From Azospirillum griseum (GTDB lineage: Bacteria > Pseudomonadota > Alphaproteobacteria > Azospirillales > Azospirillaceae): a stretch of DNA of 64,000 bases. The notes under the pieces were generated by a model, which made no database searches, was not told the DNA's origin, and saw only the letters and a list, made by a program, of their open reading frames with translations. The translations under genes were made by a program, and so were the position numbers. Positions 25,919-33,678 of this stretch are shown here, one piece after another. Every line of letters starts with the position of its first letter. Within the stretch, counting starts at the first letter, position 1. The DNA is taken from contig NZ_RXMA01000002.1 of the NCBI RefSeq assembly GCF_003966125.1, forward strand, positions 316,469 to 380,468. The letters run 5' to 3'.

Positions 25919-26351
25919 GGGTCAGGGGGTAGAGGATTCCCACCCCGTCCCGGCGCGTTTCCCGCAACACCACCGCGTCGGCCGCCAATTCCCCCGCCGG
26001 TAGGGTCAGTTCGAGTGTGGTCGGGTTGATCCAGCGGGCGCGGAGGTCGTGTCGGCCGCGCAGGCGCAGGATGTCGGCCTCGGCGGGCGGGGGATCCGGC
26101 GTGTGGCCGGGCAGCAGGGCGGCACGCGTGCTGGTGTCGGTGGTGGCTCCGCAATCGTGCCAATAGAGGATGAGCGTCCGCGCGCCATCCGGTGCCCGGT
26201 GTTCCGCGATCCGCTCCACCGCGCAGCCGTCGGGCAGGCTCATCGCGCCCCAGACCAGCCAGCCCAGCCCCAGCAGACCGGCCCCCACCAGCGCCCCCAA
26301 CGCCACCGCGCGGACGAGACGCCCCGTTGCCCGCCCCGTTCCCCGTCCCAT
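25893..26351 (-). CDS. Single-pass membrane protein with DCGATT motif
   Basis: Predicted 152 residues with one N-terminal hydrophobic helix ([20 protein letters not shown]) and an extracytoplasmic domain. That domain includes [33 protein letters not shown], a C...DCGATT arrangement seen in a number of small bacterial envelope proteins of unknown role. The two cysteines may pair. ATG 26351 was chosen because GGAGG sits 9 nt upstream; longer starts exist to 26474. The stop lies inside the 3' end of the convergent chemoreceptor gene. Confidence 0.6.
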   Translation of the reverse strand: MGRGTGRATGRLVRAVALGALVGAGLLGLGWLVWGAMSLPDGCAVERIAEHRAPDGARTLILYWHDCGATTDTSTRAALLPGHTPDPPPAEADILRLRGRHDLRARWINPTTLELTLPAGELAADAVVLRETRRDGVGILYPLTLTPPEYPQ

Positions 26352-26502
26352 CACGCCCATCCTCCACGCCCGCCAGCGGACCGCGACACCGCACCACGCC
26401 ACCGAACCCTGCCAGCGCCCCGCAAAAGGGATGCCCCGCGCGCGATCCGCCGCTACCCTGCCCTCCACAACCACAAAGCCGCAAAGCCGGAGGAACCGCC
26501 CG

Positions 26503-27075
26503 ATGCCGCAACCCGATCACATCATGGCCCTGCCCGTCCCCGACGCCGCCACGCTGGACGAGGATCTGCGCGCCCTGTTCGACAAATGCACGGACAAGCT
26601 GGGCTTCGTGCCCAACGTGCTGCAAGCCTACAGCCTGCGTCAAAAGAAGCTGCGCACCTTCGCCCAGCTGTACAACGAACTGATGCTGGGCGAGAGCGGG
26701 CTGAGCAAGCTGGAGCGCGAGATGATCGCGGTCGTCGTCTCCTCCGCCAACCATTGCTATTACTGCCTGGTCGCCCATGGGCAGGCGGTGCGCAAGCTGT
26801 CGGGCGACCCGGAATTGGGGGAGATGCTGGCGGCCAATTACCGCGTCGCCCCGCTGCCGCCGCGCCAGCGCGCCATGCTGGATTTCGCCTGGGCCATGAC
26901 GAAAGAGCCGTGGAGCGTGGGGGAGGAGAACCGCGCCGCGCTGCGCGCCGTCGGCTTCACGGCGGAGGAGATCTTCGACATCGCCGACACGGCGGCGTTC
27001 TACAACATGTCGAACCGGATGGCGACGGCGGTGGACATGCTCCCCAACCGCGAGTACCACAAGATGGACCGCTGA
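26503..27075 (+). CDS. AhpD-like peroxidase-related (carboxymuconolactone decarboxylase family) enzyme
   Basis: The 190-residue protein carries the AhpD-type redox motif in NHCYYCLVAHG (CxxC followed by H), within LSKLEREMIAVVVSSANHCYYC. The downstream pattern KLSGDPELGEMLAANY...LPPRQRAMLDFAW is typical of the uncharacterised peroxidase-related enzyme subfamily. It probably acts as a thiol-dependent hydroperoxide reductase; the reductant partner is unknown. CGGAGGA precedes ATG 26503. It stands 52 nt before sppA. Confidence 0.9.
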   Translation: MPQPDHIMALPVPDAATLDEDLRALFDKCTDKLGFVPNVLQAYSLRQKKLRTFAQLYNELMLGESGLSKLEREMIAVVVSSANHCYYCLVAHGQAVRKLSGDPELGEMLAANYRVAPLPPRQRAMLDFAWAMTKEPWSVGEENRAALRAVGFTAEEIFDIADTAAFYNMSNRMATAVDMLPNREYHKMDR

Positions 27076-27127
27076 GGCGCGACGCCCCCCCGTGGGCCGC
27101 GCCGCCCACCCGACCGGAGCCGCCTGG

Positions 27128-28861
27128 ATGTTGAGGTTTTTCGTCCGCCTGTTCGCCACCATCGGCTTTCTGGTGGTGTCCGCTCTGGTCGGCGGTGCCT
27201 ATCTGGTGATCCGCCAGGAACCGACCCTGCCGCGCGGGGTGGTGCTGAACCTCGACCTGACCCACAGCCTGGCGGAGGGCGGCAACGACCGGCTGGGCGG
27301 GCTGCTGGGGCACGAGGCGAGCCTGCGCGACGCGCTCGACGCGCTGGAACGCGGGCGGAAGGACGCGCGGGTCAAGGGCGTGCTGGCCCGGCTGGGCGGC
27401 GACCAGATCGGCTTTGCCCAAACGCAGGAGCTGCGGGCGGCGGTGGAGCGGTTCCGCGCCTCGGGCCGTTTCGCCATCGCCTACGCCGACAGCTACGGCG
27501 ACGGCGGGGCGGGCAACCGCGCTTTTCTGCTGGCCAGCGGCTTTGACGAGGTGTGGATGCAGCCGCTGGGCGTGGTCGGGCTGACCGGCCTGTCGGCGGA
27601 ACTGCCGTTTGCGCGCGGCCTGCTCGACACGCTGGGCGTCCAGCCGCAGTTGCAGCACCGGGAGGAGTACAAGAGCTTCTCCGACACCTTCACCCAATCC
27701 ACCATCACCCCGGCCAACCGCGAGATGATGCAGGGGCTGATCGGCGACCTGACCAACCAGTTGGTGGACGGGGTGGCCAAGGGCCGCCGCCTGCCCCCGG
27801 CCAGCGTGCGCGCCGCCATCGACCGCGCCCCGCTGCTGGAGCGCGAGGCGCTCGACCTCAAGCTGATCGACCGCATCGGGTATGCCGACGAGGCGCGCGA
27901 CGCCGCCCTGCAACGCGCCGGGGCCGACGCCGAGCTGGTGGAGCTGCCCGATTATCTGGCGGTGGCCGGTGGCCCGCACGACAACGGCCCGACCATCGCG
28001 CTGGTCCACATCGTCGGGACCATCACCGGCGGCAAGAGCGAACGCCCGACCTTTGGCGAGATCAACGCCGGGGCCGACACCGTGGTCCGCGCCATCGAAG
28101 ACGCGGCGGACGACGCCGACGTGCGCGCCATCCTGGTCCGCATCGACAGCGGTGGCGGGGCCGTTTCCGCCTCGGAATCCATCCGCCGGGCGCTGGCCAA
28201 GGCGCGCCAGCGCGGCAAGCCGGTGATCGCCAGCATGGGCGATTCCGCCGCGTCGGGCGGTTATTGGATCGCGCTGGCCGCCGACCGCATCGTCGCCTCC
28301 CCCGCCACGCTCACCGGCTCCATCGGCGTGGTGGCGGGCAAGATGAGCCTGGGCGGCCTGTCGGACAAGCTGGGCGTGCGCTGGGACCGCGTGTCCGCCG
28401 CCCGCAACGCCGGCATGTGGTCGCCGATGCACCCCTTCTCCCCGGCGGAGGAGGAGCGGTTGACCGCCATCATCGACGCCACCTACGCCAGCTTCCTGGA
28501 ACGGGTGGCGGAGGCCCGGCGGCTGACGCCCGAACAGGCCCGCGCCGCCGCCAAGGGCCGGGTGTGGACCGGCGCGCAGGCCCGCGAACTGGGCCTGATC
28601 GACGAGCTGGGCGGCCAGGAGGAGGCGTTGACGCTGGCCCGCAGCGCCGCCGGTCTGGCCACCGACGCGGAGGTGACGCTCGCCCCCTACCCGCCGCCCA
28701 AGACCCTGACCGACGAGCTGCTGGACCTGCTGTCCGGCAAGGGCGAACTGGTCGGCGCGCTGTCCGCCGCCGCCCACCTGCGCCCCATCGCCAGCGCGCT
28801 CGCCCCCCTGCTCGACAGCCCCGGCCTGCGCGCCTCCATGCCCCCGGTCGGCGTGCGGTGA
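27128..28861 (+). CDS. sppA: Signal peptide peptidase SppA, long (67K) type
   Basis: Membrane-anchored serine protease that degrades released signal peptides in the periplasm. The 577-residue protein has an N-terminal anchor (FFVRLFATIGFLVVSALVGGAYLV) and two ClpP-like repeats. The catalytic dyad is Lys182 in EEYKSFSD and Ser376 in GDSAASGGYW, matching the E. coli Lys/Ser pair. ATG 27128 was chosen over a longer frame because the hydrophobic anchor follows at once. The stop overlaps a possible GTG of ruvX. Confidence 0.95.
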   Translation: MLRFFVRLFATIGFLVVSALVGGAYLVIRQEPTLPRGVVLNLDLTHSLAEGGNDRLGGLLGHEASLRDALDALERGRKDARVKGVLARLGGDQIGFAQTQELRAAVERFRASGRFAIAYADSYGDGGAGNRAFLLASGFDEVWMQPLGVVGLTGLSAELPFARGLLDTLGVQPQLQHREEYKSFSDTFTQSTITPANREMMQGLIGDLTNQLVDGVAKGRRLPPASVRAAIDRAPLLEREALDLKLIDRIGYADEARDAALQRAGADAELVELPDYLAVAGGPHDNGPTIALVHIVGTITGGKSERPTFGEINAGADTVVRAIEDAADDADVRAILVRIDSGGGAVSASESIRRALAKARQRGKPVIASMGDSAASGGYWIALAADRIVASPATLTGSIGVVAGKMSLGGLSDKLGVRWDRVSAARNAGMWSPMHPFSPAEEERLTAIIDATYASFLERVAEARRLTPEQARAAAKGRVWTGAQARELGLIDELGGQEEALTLARSAAGLATDAEVTLAPYPPPKTLTDELLDLLSGKGELVGALSAAAHLRPIASALAPLLDSPGLRASMPPVGVR

Positions 28862-28864
28862 GCC

Positions 28865-28893
28865 TTGCCGGGCGGACGGCGGGGACTTATGGT
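28865..28893 (+). promoter_or_regulatory. Putative promoter giving leaderless ruvX mRNA
   Basis: TTGCCG and TATGGT are separated by 17 nt. The predicted +1 falls on the A of the ruvX ATG at 28900. Confidence 0.4.
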
Positions 28894-28899
28894 CACGGC

Positions 28900-29463
28900 A
28901 TGATACACGAGCTTTCCGAACTCGCGGCCCGGTTGGGCCGTGGCCAACGCCTGCTTGGGCTGGATGTTGGCACCAAAACCGTTGGTCTGGCGGTGGCCGA
29001 TCCCGGTCTGGTCGTCGCCTCCCCCATCGGCGTGCTGATGCGCACCAAATTCACCCAGGACGCGCGCGAACTGGCGCGGACCATCCGCGATTACAGCGTC
29101 GGCGGTCTGGTCATCGGCCTGCCGCTGAACATGGACGGCACCGAAGGCCCGCGCGCCGAATCCGTGCGCGCCTTCGCCAAGAACCTGCTGGAGCGCGCCG
29201 ATCTGCTGGGTTGGGACGCGCAGATCGCCTTTTGGGACGAGCGGCTGTCCACCTCGGCGGTTGAACGCTTCATGATCGGCGAGGCCGACATGACCCGCAA
29301 ACGGCGCGACGAGGTGGTGGACAAGATGGCCGCCGCCTACATCCTGCAAGGCGCGCTCGACATGCTGGCCAACCAGCGCCGTCAGACCGAGCAGGACGAC
29401 GCGGCGGACAGCGACGCGGATGACGACCGTTTCGGCGAGGACCGCTTCAACCGGAGCCGCTAA
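28900..29463 (+). CDS. ruvX: Holliday junction resolvase-like protein YqgF
   Basis: A 187-residue RNase H-fold nuclease that processes the 5' end of pre-16S rRNA in E. coli and resembles RuvC resolvases. Key segments are GQRLLGLDVGTKTVGLAVAD (first catalytic Asp), GGLVIGLPLNMDGTEGPRAESVRAFA, FWDERLSTSAVE (Glu) and DEVVDKMAAAYILQGAL (last Asp). ATG 28900 fits the family start. A GTG at 28858, overlapping the sppA stop, is in frame as an alternative. The acidic C-terminal tail is longer than usual. Confidence 0.93.
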   Translation: MIHELSELAARLGRGQRLLGLDVGTKTVGLAVADPGLVVASPIGVLMRTKFTQDARELARTIRDYSVGGLVIGLPLNMDGTEGPRAESVRAFAKNLLERADLLGWDAQIAFWDERLSTSAVERFMIGEADMTRKRRDEVVDKMAAAYILQGALDMLANQRRQTEQDDAADSDADDDRFGEDRFNRSR

Positions 29464-29499
29464 GGCCGGAACCGCTGAATCCAGGACCCAGCAGGCCGG

Positions 29500-30339
29500 T
29501 CACTCCGCCGGGTTGGCCGCACGGCGGACGGGCTGGGCCGATCCGGCGGCCAGACGGGTCAGGCCGAGAATGGCGGCAACGGTGGCGAGATAGGCCAGGA
29601 GTTGCGCCTCCGTCGGGCGGTCGGTGTAGCCGATCAGGACGTGCAGCGCCTGCCCGATCACGCTTTTGTCACGCAGCAGGCCAGAGCTGTCCCACAGGAT
29701 GGCCCCGCCGCGTTCCAGAACCCCGGCCTGGGCCAGGAAGGACACGGCGGTGGCGGCCATACCCGCCGCCAGCAGGGTCAAAAGCCACGTCGTCACCCGG
29801 AACAGGTGGCGGGTGGGGATGCGCAACAAACCCACGTACATCAGGCCCGACATCAGCGCGCCCAGCGCCACGCCGCCCAGCCCACCGGCCAGAACGGTGC
29901 CGACACCGCCCTCCTCCGACGCCAGGATGCCGGTGAGGAACAGGACGACCTCCGCCCCCTCGCGCAGCACCGCCACACCGATCACCACCGCCAGCGCGGC
30001 GAGCGAGCGCTCCCCGCTCGACACCGCACGGCCCACCGCCGCCATGTCGCGGGCGATTTCCCGCCCGTGCTGGGCCATCCAGGCGTTGTGCCAGGCCAGC
30101 ATGGCCACGGCGACCAGCAGCACACCGGCGTTGAACAGCTCCTGCCCGGTGTCGGCGAACAGGCCGCTGATGGCGTCGGCGAACCAGGCGACGACGCAGG
30201 ATCCGAGGATCCCGGCGGCGATGCCCATCGTCACCCAGCGCCCGCGCCCGGCCACCCCCTCCGTCGCCGCCAGAACGATGCCGACGATGAGACCGGCCTC
30301 CAGCACCTCGCGGAAGACAATGATGAGACTGGCAAGCAT
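29500..30339 (-). CDS. FTR1-family high-affinity iron permease
   Basis: The 279-residue membrane protein has about seven helices. The two iron-binding REXXE motifs are REVLEAG near the N-terminus and REGAEVV in the fourth helix, the hallmark of FTR1/EfeU permeases. It lies 61 nt downstream of a periplasmic cupredoxin gene, so the pair forms a small ferrous/ferric iron import system like EfeUO or FetMP without the peroxidase. A Fur-type site precedes the cupredoxin gene and probably controls both. Confidence 0.93.
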   Translation of the reverse strand: MLASLIIVFREVLEAGLIVGIVLAATEGVAGRGRWVTMGIAAGILGSCVVAWFADAISGLFADTGQELFNAGVLLVAVAMLAWHNAWMAQHGREIARDMAAVGRAVSSGERSLAALAVVIGVAVLREGAEVVLFLTGILASEEGGVGTVLAGGLGGVALGALMSGLMYVGLLRIPTRHLFRVTTWLLTLLAAGMAATAVSFLAQAGVLERGGAILWDSSGLLRDKSVIGQALHVLIGYTDRPTEAQLLAYLATVAAILGLTRLAAGSAQPVRRAANPAE

Positions 30340-30400
30340 GGGATTCTCCCGCTGCGGGAATCAGAACGCAAAACAAAGATCAAGGAATCGCACGAGCGCA

Positions 30401-30751
30401 TCACTCGGCGATGACGGTGCCCTTGGCCGTGGCCTCGTGGAATTCGCCGAAGAACGGGTATTTGCCGGGTTTCAACGGCCCGATCGCGACCTTGATCTGT
30501 TTGCGGCCGCCGACGATCTTTTCGACCTTCAGTTCAGCGCTTTCAAACTCTTCGGAGGTGGCGTCCTGGTTGTCCACCAGCAGCGTCACCCGCTTGTTGG
30601 CGGGGACCTTCACCTCGACCGGATCGAACTTGTGATCCTTGATGACGATGGTGATCGGCGCGTCGTCGGCCCACGCGGGGGCAAAGACGGCGGGAGCAAC
30701 CGGCAGCAGCAGCGCCGCGCTCAGAAACAGACGAGCGATCCGGTGACGCAT
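30401..30751 (-). CDS. Periplasmic cupredoxin-domain protein of the iron importer
   Basis: The 116-residue precursor has a clear signal peptide (RHRIARLFLSAALLLPVAPAVFAPAWA). The mature part starts with ITIVIKDHKFDPVEVKVPANKRVTLLVDNQD, the EfeO/cupredoxin_1 pattern, and ends with PGKYPFFGEFHEATAKG, where His and Glu could bind metal. Classical type I copper ligands (C-x-H-x-M) are absent, so it probably binds iron or delivers it to the permease. ATG 30751 was preferred over a longer start because the signal peptide begins there. Confidence 0.85.
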   Translation of the reverse strand: MRHRIARLFLSAALLLPVAPAVFAPAWADDAPITIVIKDHKFDPVEVKVPANKRVTLLVDNQDATSEEFESAELKVEKIVGGRKQIKVAIGPLKPGKYPFFGEFHEATAKGTVIAE

Positions 30752-30790
30752 GATGGGAAACGACCTCAGGGCAGGAAACAGGTGTGCACC

Positions 30791-30805
30791 TGACAATCAT
30801 TCTCA
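30791..30805 (-). promoter_or_regulatory. Fur-type box before the iron importer
   Basis: TGAGAATGATTGTCA on the minus strand fits the 7-1-7 Fur dyad TGANAATNATTNTCA at every constrained position. It lies 40 nt upstream of the cupredoxin gene start. In alphaproteobacteria Irr or RirA often replace Fur, so the binding protein is uncertain. Confidence 0.65.
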
Positions 30806-30888
30806 CCCCTCCCCGACCCGGTCAACACAAAGCGCCTTGCGGTTCGCGCGCATCACCTGCGACCGAACAGCACAGCGCTGGGGAAGGT

Positions 30889-31317
30889 TCACGCGGACGG
30901 GGTGGTGGTCCCGGGAAAGCGGTCCAGGGAATCGTCCGGGATGCGGTAATAATCCCCCTGATCGGCGACAAAGATGTGCCGCAGGGTGGCAAGACCGGTC
31001 GGCGCGTCCAGACAACCCGCCGCAACGTCGAGCCGCCCGCCGCTGTCGCCCATCCAGAACAGGGACGAACCGCAGGTGCCGCAAAAGCCGCGCTGGGCGT
31101 GGTCGGACGAGCGGAACCAACGCAGGCTGTCCTCGGCGTCGAACACCACCGCCGGGCGCGGCAGGCTGACATAGGCCCCGACATGGCCATGAAAACGGCG
31201 GCACTGCCCGCAATGGCAGTTCGCCACCCCCAGGGGCCGTTCGGTCAGATGGAACCGGACGCCGCCGCACAGGCAGCGCCCGGTCAAGTCCGGTGACGGG
31301 TTCGGCGCGTCGCTCAA
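30889..31317 (-). CDS. GFA-domain (CENP-V type) zinc protein
   Basis: The 142-residue protein has the zinc-binding cysteines of the glutathione-dependent formaldehyde-activating fold: GRCLCGGVRF, NCHCGQCRRFHG, and GFCGTCGSSLFW. Although named after Gfa, most family members have no proven activity. A short C-terminal DYYRIPDDSLDRFPG is usual for the family. It ends 84 nt before the Fur-type site, and lies directly after the DUF1127 gene, so the two may form one transcript. Confidence 0.9.
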   Translation of the reverse strand: MSDAPNPSPDLTGRCLCGGVRFHLTERPLGVANCHCGQCRRFHGHVGAYVSLPRPAVVFDAEDSLRWFRSSDHAQRGFCGTCGSSLFWMGDSGGRLDVAAGCLDAPTGLATLRHIFVADQGDYYRIPDDSLDRFPGTTTPSA

Positions 31318-31320
31318 CGC

Positions 31321-31551
31321 TCACCCCCGCCAGAACGGCTTGGTGACTTCCTGTTCGGCGTCGGCGCGCGACAGACCAATGTCGGCCAACAGATGATCGG
31401 GCATCTGGGTCAGCGTGCGCCGCTGGCGACGCCGGTCGGCCCAGGTGGCCAAGCCATCGAACAGCGCGGTGACAACCCCGCCAAGGCCACCGCCGACACG
31501 CGTCGCGCTGGAACCGGACAGGGTGATGGGGGATTGGGTGCTCTGGCTCAT
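31321..31551 (-). CDS. DUF1127 (YjiS-like) small protein
   Basis: The 76-residue protein ends with the DUF1127 core RRRQRRTLTQMPDHLLADIGLSRADAEQEVTKPFWRG. The N-terminal half is Ser/Gly-rich. It diverges from a GcvA-like LysR gene, and such DUF1127 genes are often targets of the adjacent regulator. GGAG lies 11 nt before the ATG. Confidence 0.9.
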   Translation of the reverse strand: MSQSTQSPITLSGSSATRVGGGLGGVVTALFDGLATWADRRRQRRTLTQMPDHLLADIGLSRADAEQEVTKPFWRG

Positions 31552-31686
31552 GATCTCGCTCCGTCAAGGATGGGTGGTGGTTGCTTCGGCGGTGGTTGGG
31601 GGCCGTTGCTGCGCTCACCCTCGCTCGTGGGACCAACCTTGAACCACCCGGTCCTTGCGGGCAAACGACGCTTTCTCATAGACTGA

Positions 31687-31701
31687 ATTAGGAAAGCTAA
31701 T
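31687..31701. promoter_or_regulatory. LysR-type operator (T-N11-A)
   Basis: ATTAG and CTAAT form a perfect inverted repeat around GAAAG and contain a T-N11-A core. It lies 40 nt before the LysR gene and 135 nt before the divergent DUF1127 gene. Confidence 0.6.
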
Positions 31702-31740
31702 CCGATAGACTCCCCATCTCCTCCCTCCCGTTGGTTCGCC

Positions 31741-32631
31741 ATGCCCCGCCGCCTGCCCCCGCTGAACGCGGTCCGCGCCTTTGACGCCGCCGCCCGCCAT
31801 CTGTCCTTCACCAAGGCGGCGGAGGAACTGCACGTCACCCAGGCCGCCGTCAGCCACCAGATCAAGGCGCTGGAGGAATGGCTCGGATTACCCCTGTTCC
31901 GGCGAATGAACCGGGCGCTGGCGCTGACGGAGGCCGGGCAAAGCTACGTCCCGTCGGTGCGCGAGGCGCTGGACACGCTGGCGCAGGCCACCGAAAAGCT
32001 GATCCGCAACGACAGCACCGGGCCGCTGACCATCTCCGCCATGCCCAGCTTCGCGTCGAAATGGCTGGTTCCGCGCCTGATGCGCTTTCAAAAGCGTCAT
32101 CCCGATCTGGATGTGCGGGTGCAGAGCACGACGCAGATCGTCGATTTCACCCGGCAGGACGTCGATCTGGCGATCCGCTTCGGCAACGGCCATTGGCCGG
32201 ATTTGCAGGTGGAACGGCTGTTGACGGAGGACATCTTTCCCGTCGGCCACCCATCCCTGCTGAAGAACGGGCCGCCGCTGGCCTGCCCGGAGGATCTGCG
32301 CCACCACACGCTGCTGCACGACGATTACAACATCTCGTGGGCGGTCTGGTTCCGGGCGGCGGGGATCGACGGGGCGGATGTGGAGCGCGGTTTGCGGTTC
32401 GACGATTCGTCCTTCACCCTTCAGGCGGCGATGAGCGGCCACGGCATCGCGCTGGCGCGCGGCGTGCTGGTGGCCGACGACATCGCCGCCGGGCGGCTGG
32501 TGCGCCTGTTCGACGTCCACATGCCCGGCAGCCTGGCCTATTACGTCGCCGCCCCACCCCATTATTTCAGCCGCCCCAAGGTGAAAGCCTTCCGCGACTG
32601 GCTGTTCGAAGAAGCCGAGCGCACCCCCTGA
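31741..32631 (+). CDS. LysR-family regulator, GcvA type
   Basis: The 296-residue protein has an N-terminal winged helix (FDAAARHLSFTKAAEELHVTQAAVSHQIKALEEWLGLPLFRR), very close to the GcvA consensus. It is followed by a substrate-binding domain with LTISAMPSFASKWLVPRL, DLAIRFGNGHWPDL and PVGHPSLL. GcvA in E. coli controls glycine cleavage, but this branch includes many regulators with other ligands (for example of beta-lactamase and DUF1127 genes), so the name describes family only. Probably regulates itself and the divergent DUF1127/GFA unit through the site at 31687. Confidence 0.9.
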   Translation: MPRRLPPLNAVRAFDAAARHLSFTKAAEELHVTQAAVSHQIKALEEWLGLPLFRRMNRALALTEAGQSYVPSVREALDTLAQATEKLIRNDSTGPLTISAMPSFASKWLVPRLMRFQKRHPDLDVRVQSTTQIVDFTRQDVDLAIRFGNGHWPDLQVERLLTEDIFPVGHPSLLKNGPPLACPEDLRHHTLLHDDYNISWAVWFRAAGIDGADVERGLRFDDSSFTLQAAMSGHGIALARGVLVADDIAAGRLVRLFDVHMPGSLAYYVAAPPHYFSRPKVKAFRDWLFEEAERTP

Positions 32632-32663
32632 CCGTGGGGTTGTATGGGGGGCTTTCGGGGCGC

Positions 32664-32692
32664 TTGCGGGCGTCCCGCCCCGCTCCTATAGT
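32664..32692 (+). promoter_or_regulatory. Promoter giving near-leaderless pyrB mRNA
   Basis: TTGCGG and TATAGT are separated by 17 nt. Only 8 nt lie between the -10 and the pyrB ATG, so transcription should start about 2 nt before the start codon. Confidence 0.55.
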
Positions 32693-32700
32693 CCGCGCCC

Positions 32701-33678
32701 ATGAGCGCGAACCCCACCACCGACGCGATCTTCCCGCACCGCCACCTTCTCGGCATCGAGGGGTTGCGGTCCGCCGAGATCACCCAGATCCTCGACCTCG
32801 CCAACGGCTATGTCGAGCAGAACCGCCAGCCCGTGAAGAAGTCGTCCCTTCTCGACGGGCGGACGCTGGTGAACCTGTTCTTCGAGAACTCCACCCGCAC
32901 GCGCACCAGCTTCGAGCTGGCGGGCAAGCGGCTGGGGGCCGACGTCATCAACATGTCGTCGGACGGCAGCTCGGTGAAGAAGGGCGAAACGCTGATCGAC
33001 ACGGCGATGACACTCAACGCCATGCATCTGGACGCGCTGGTGGTCCGCCACGCCGACTCCGGTGCGGTGAAGCTGCTGGCCGACAAGGTCAACTGCTCGG
33101 TCATCAACGCCGGCGACGGCCACCACGAACACCCGACCCAGGCCCTGTTGGACGCGCTGGCGATCCGCCGCCGTCTGGGCCGTCTGGAGGGGCTGGTGGT
33201 GGCGATCTGCGGCGACATCCTGCACAGCCGTGTCGCGCGCTCCAACATCCATCTGCTGAACGCCATGGGCGCACGGGTGCGCTGCGTCGCCCCGCCCACC
33301 CTGCTGCCCGCCCAGATCGACCGGCTGGGGGTGGAGGTCCATCATTCGATGAAGACCGGGCTGAAGGACGCCGACGTCGTCATGATGCTGCGGCTTCAGA
33401 CCGAACGGATGAGCGGCCAGTTCATCCCGTCCACGCGGGAGTATTTCTACTTCTACGGCCTGGATTACGAAAAGCTGGAGGTCGCCAAGCCCGACGCGGT
33501 CATCATGCACCCCGGCCCGATGAATCGCGGGGTGGAGATCGACTCGGAGGTGGCCGACGATCTCAAACGCTCCATGATCCTCGATCAGGTTGAACTCGGG
33601 GTCGCCGTCCGCATGGCCGTGCTTGACCTGCTCACCCGTGACCGCCGCAACACCGACCGCCAGAAAGCTGACCAATGA
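32701..33678 (+). CDS. pyrB: Aspartate carbamoyltransferase catalytic subunit
   Basis: Condenses carbamoyl phosphate with aspartate in pyrimidine synthesis. The 325-residue protein shows the carbamoyl-phosphate site [21 protein letters not shown], then [29 protein letters not shown] and the C-terminal [11 protein letters not shown]. No Shine-Dalgarno sequence precedes the ATG. It overlaps the next gene by 4 nt, so it is coupled to the dihydroorotase-like protein, probably as a dodecameric PyrB-PyrC' complex. Confidence 0.97.
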   Translation: MSANPTTDAIFPHRHLLGIEGLRSAEITQILDLANGYVEQNRQPVKKSSLLDGRTLVNLFFENSTRTRTSFELAGKRLGADVINMSSDGSSVKKGETLIDTAMTLNAMHLDALVVRHADSGAVKLLADKVNCSVINAGDGHHEHPTQALLDALAIRRRLGRLEGLVVAICGDILHSRVARSNIHLLNAMGARVRCVAPPTLLPAQIDRLGVEVHHSMKTGLKDADVVMMLRLQTERMSGQFIPSTREYFYFYGLDYEKLEVAKPDAVIMHPGPMNRGVEIDSEVADDLKRSMILDQVELGVAVRMAVLDLLTRDRRNTDRQKADQ

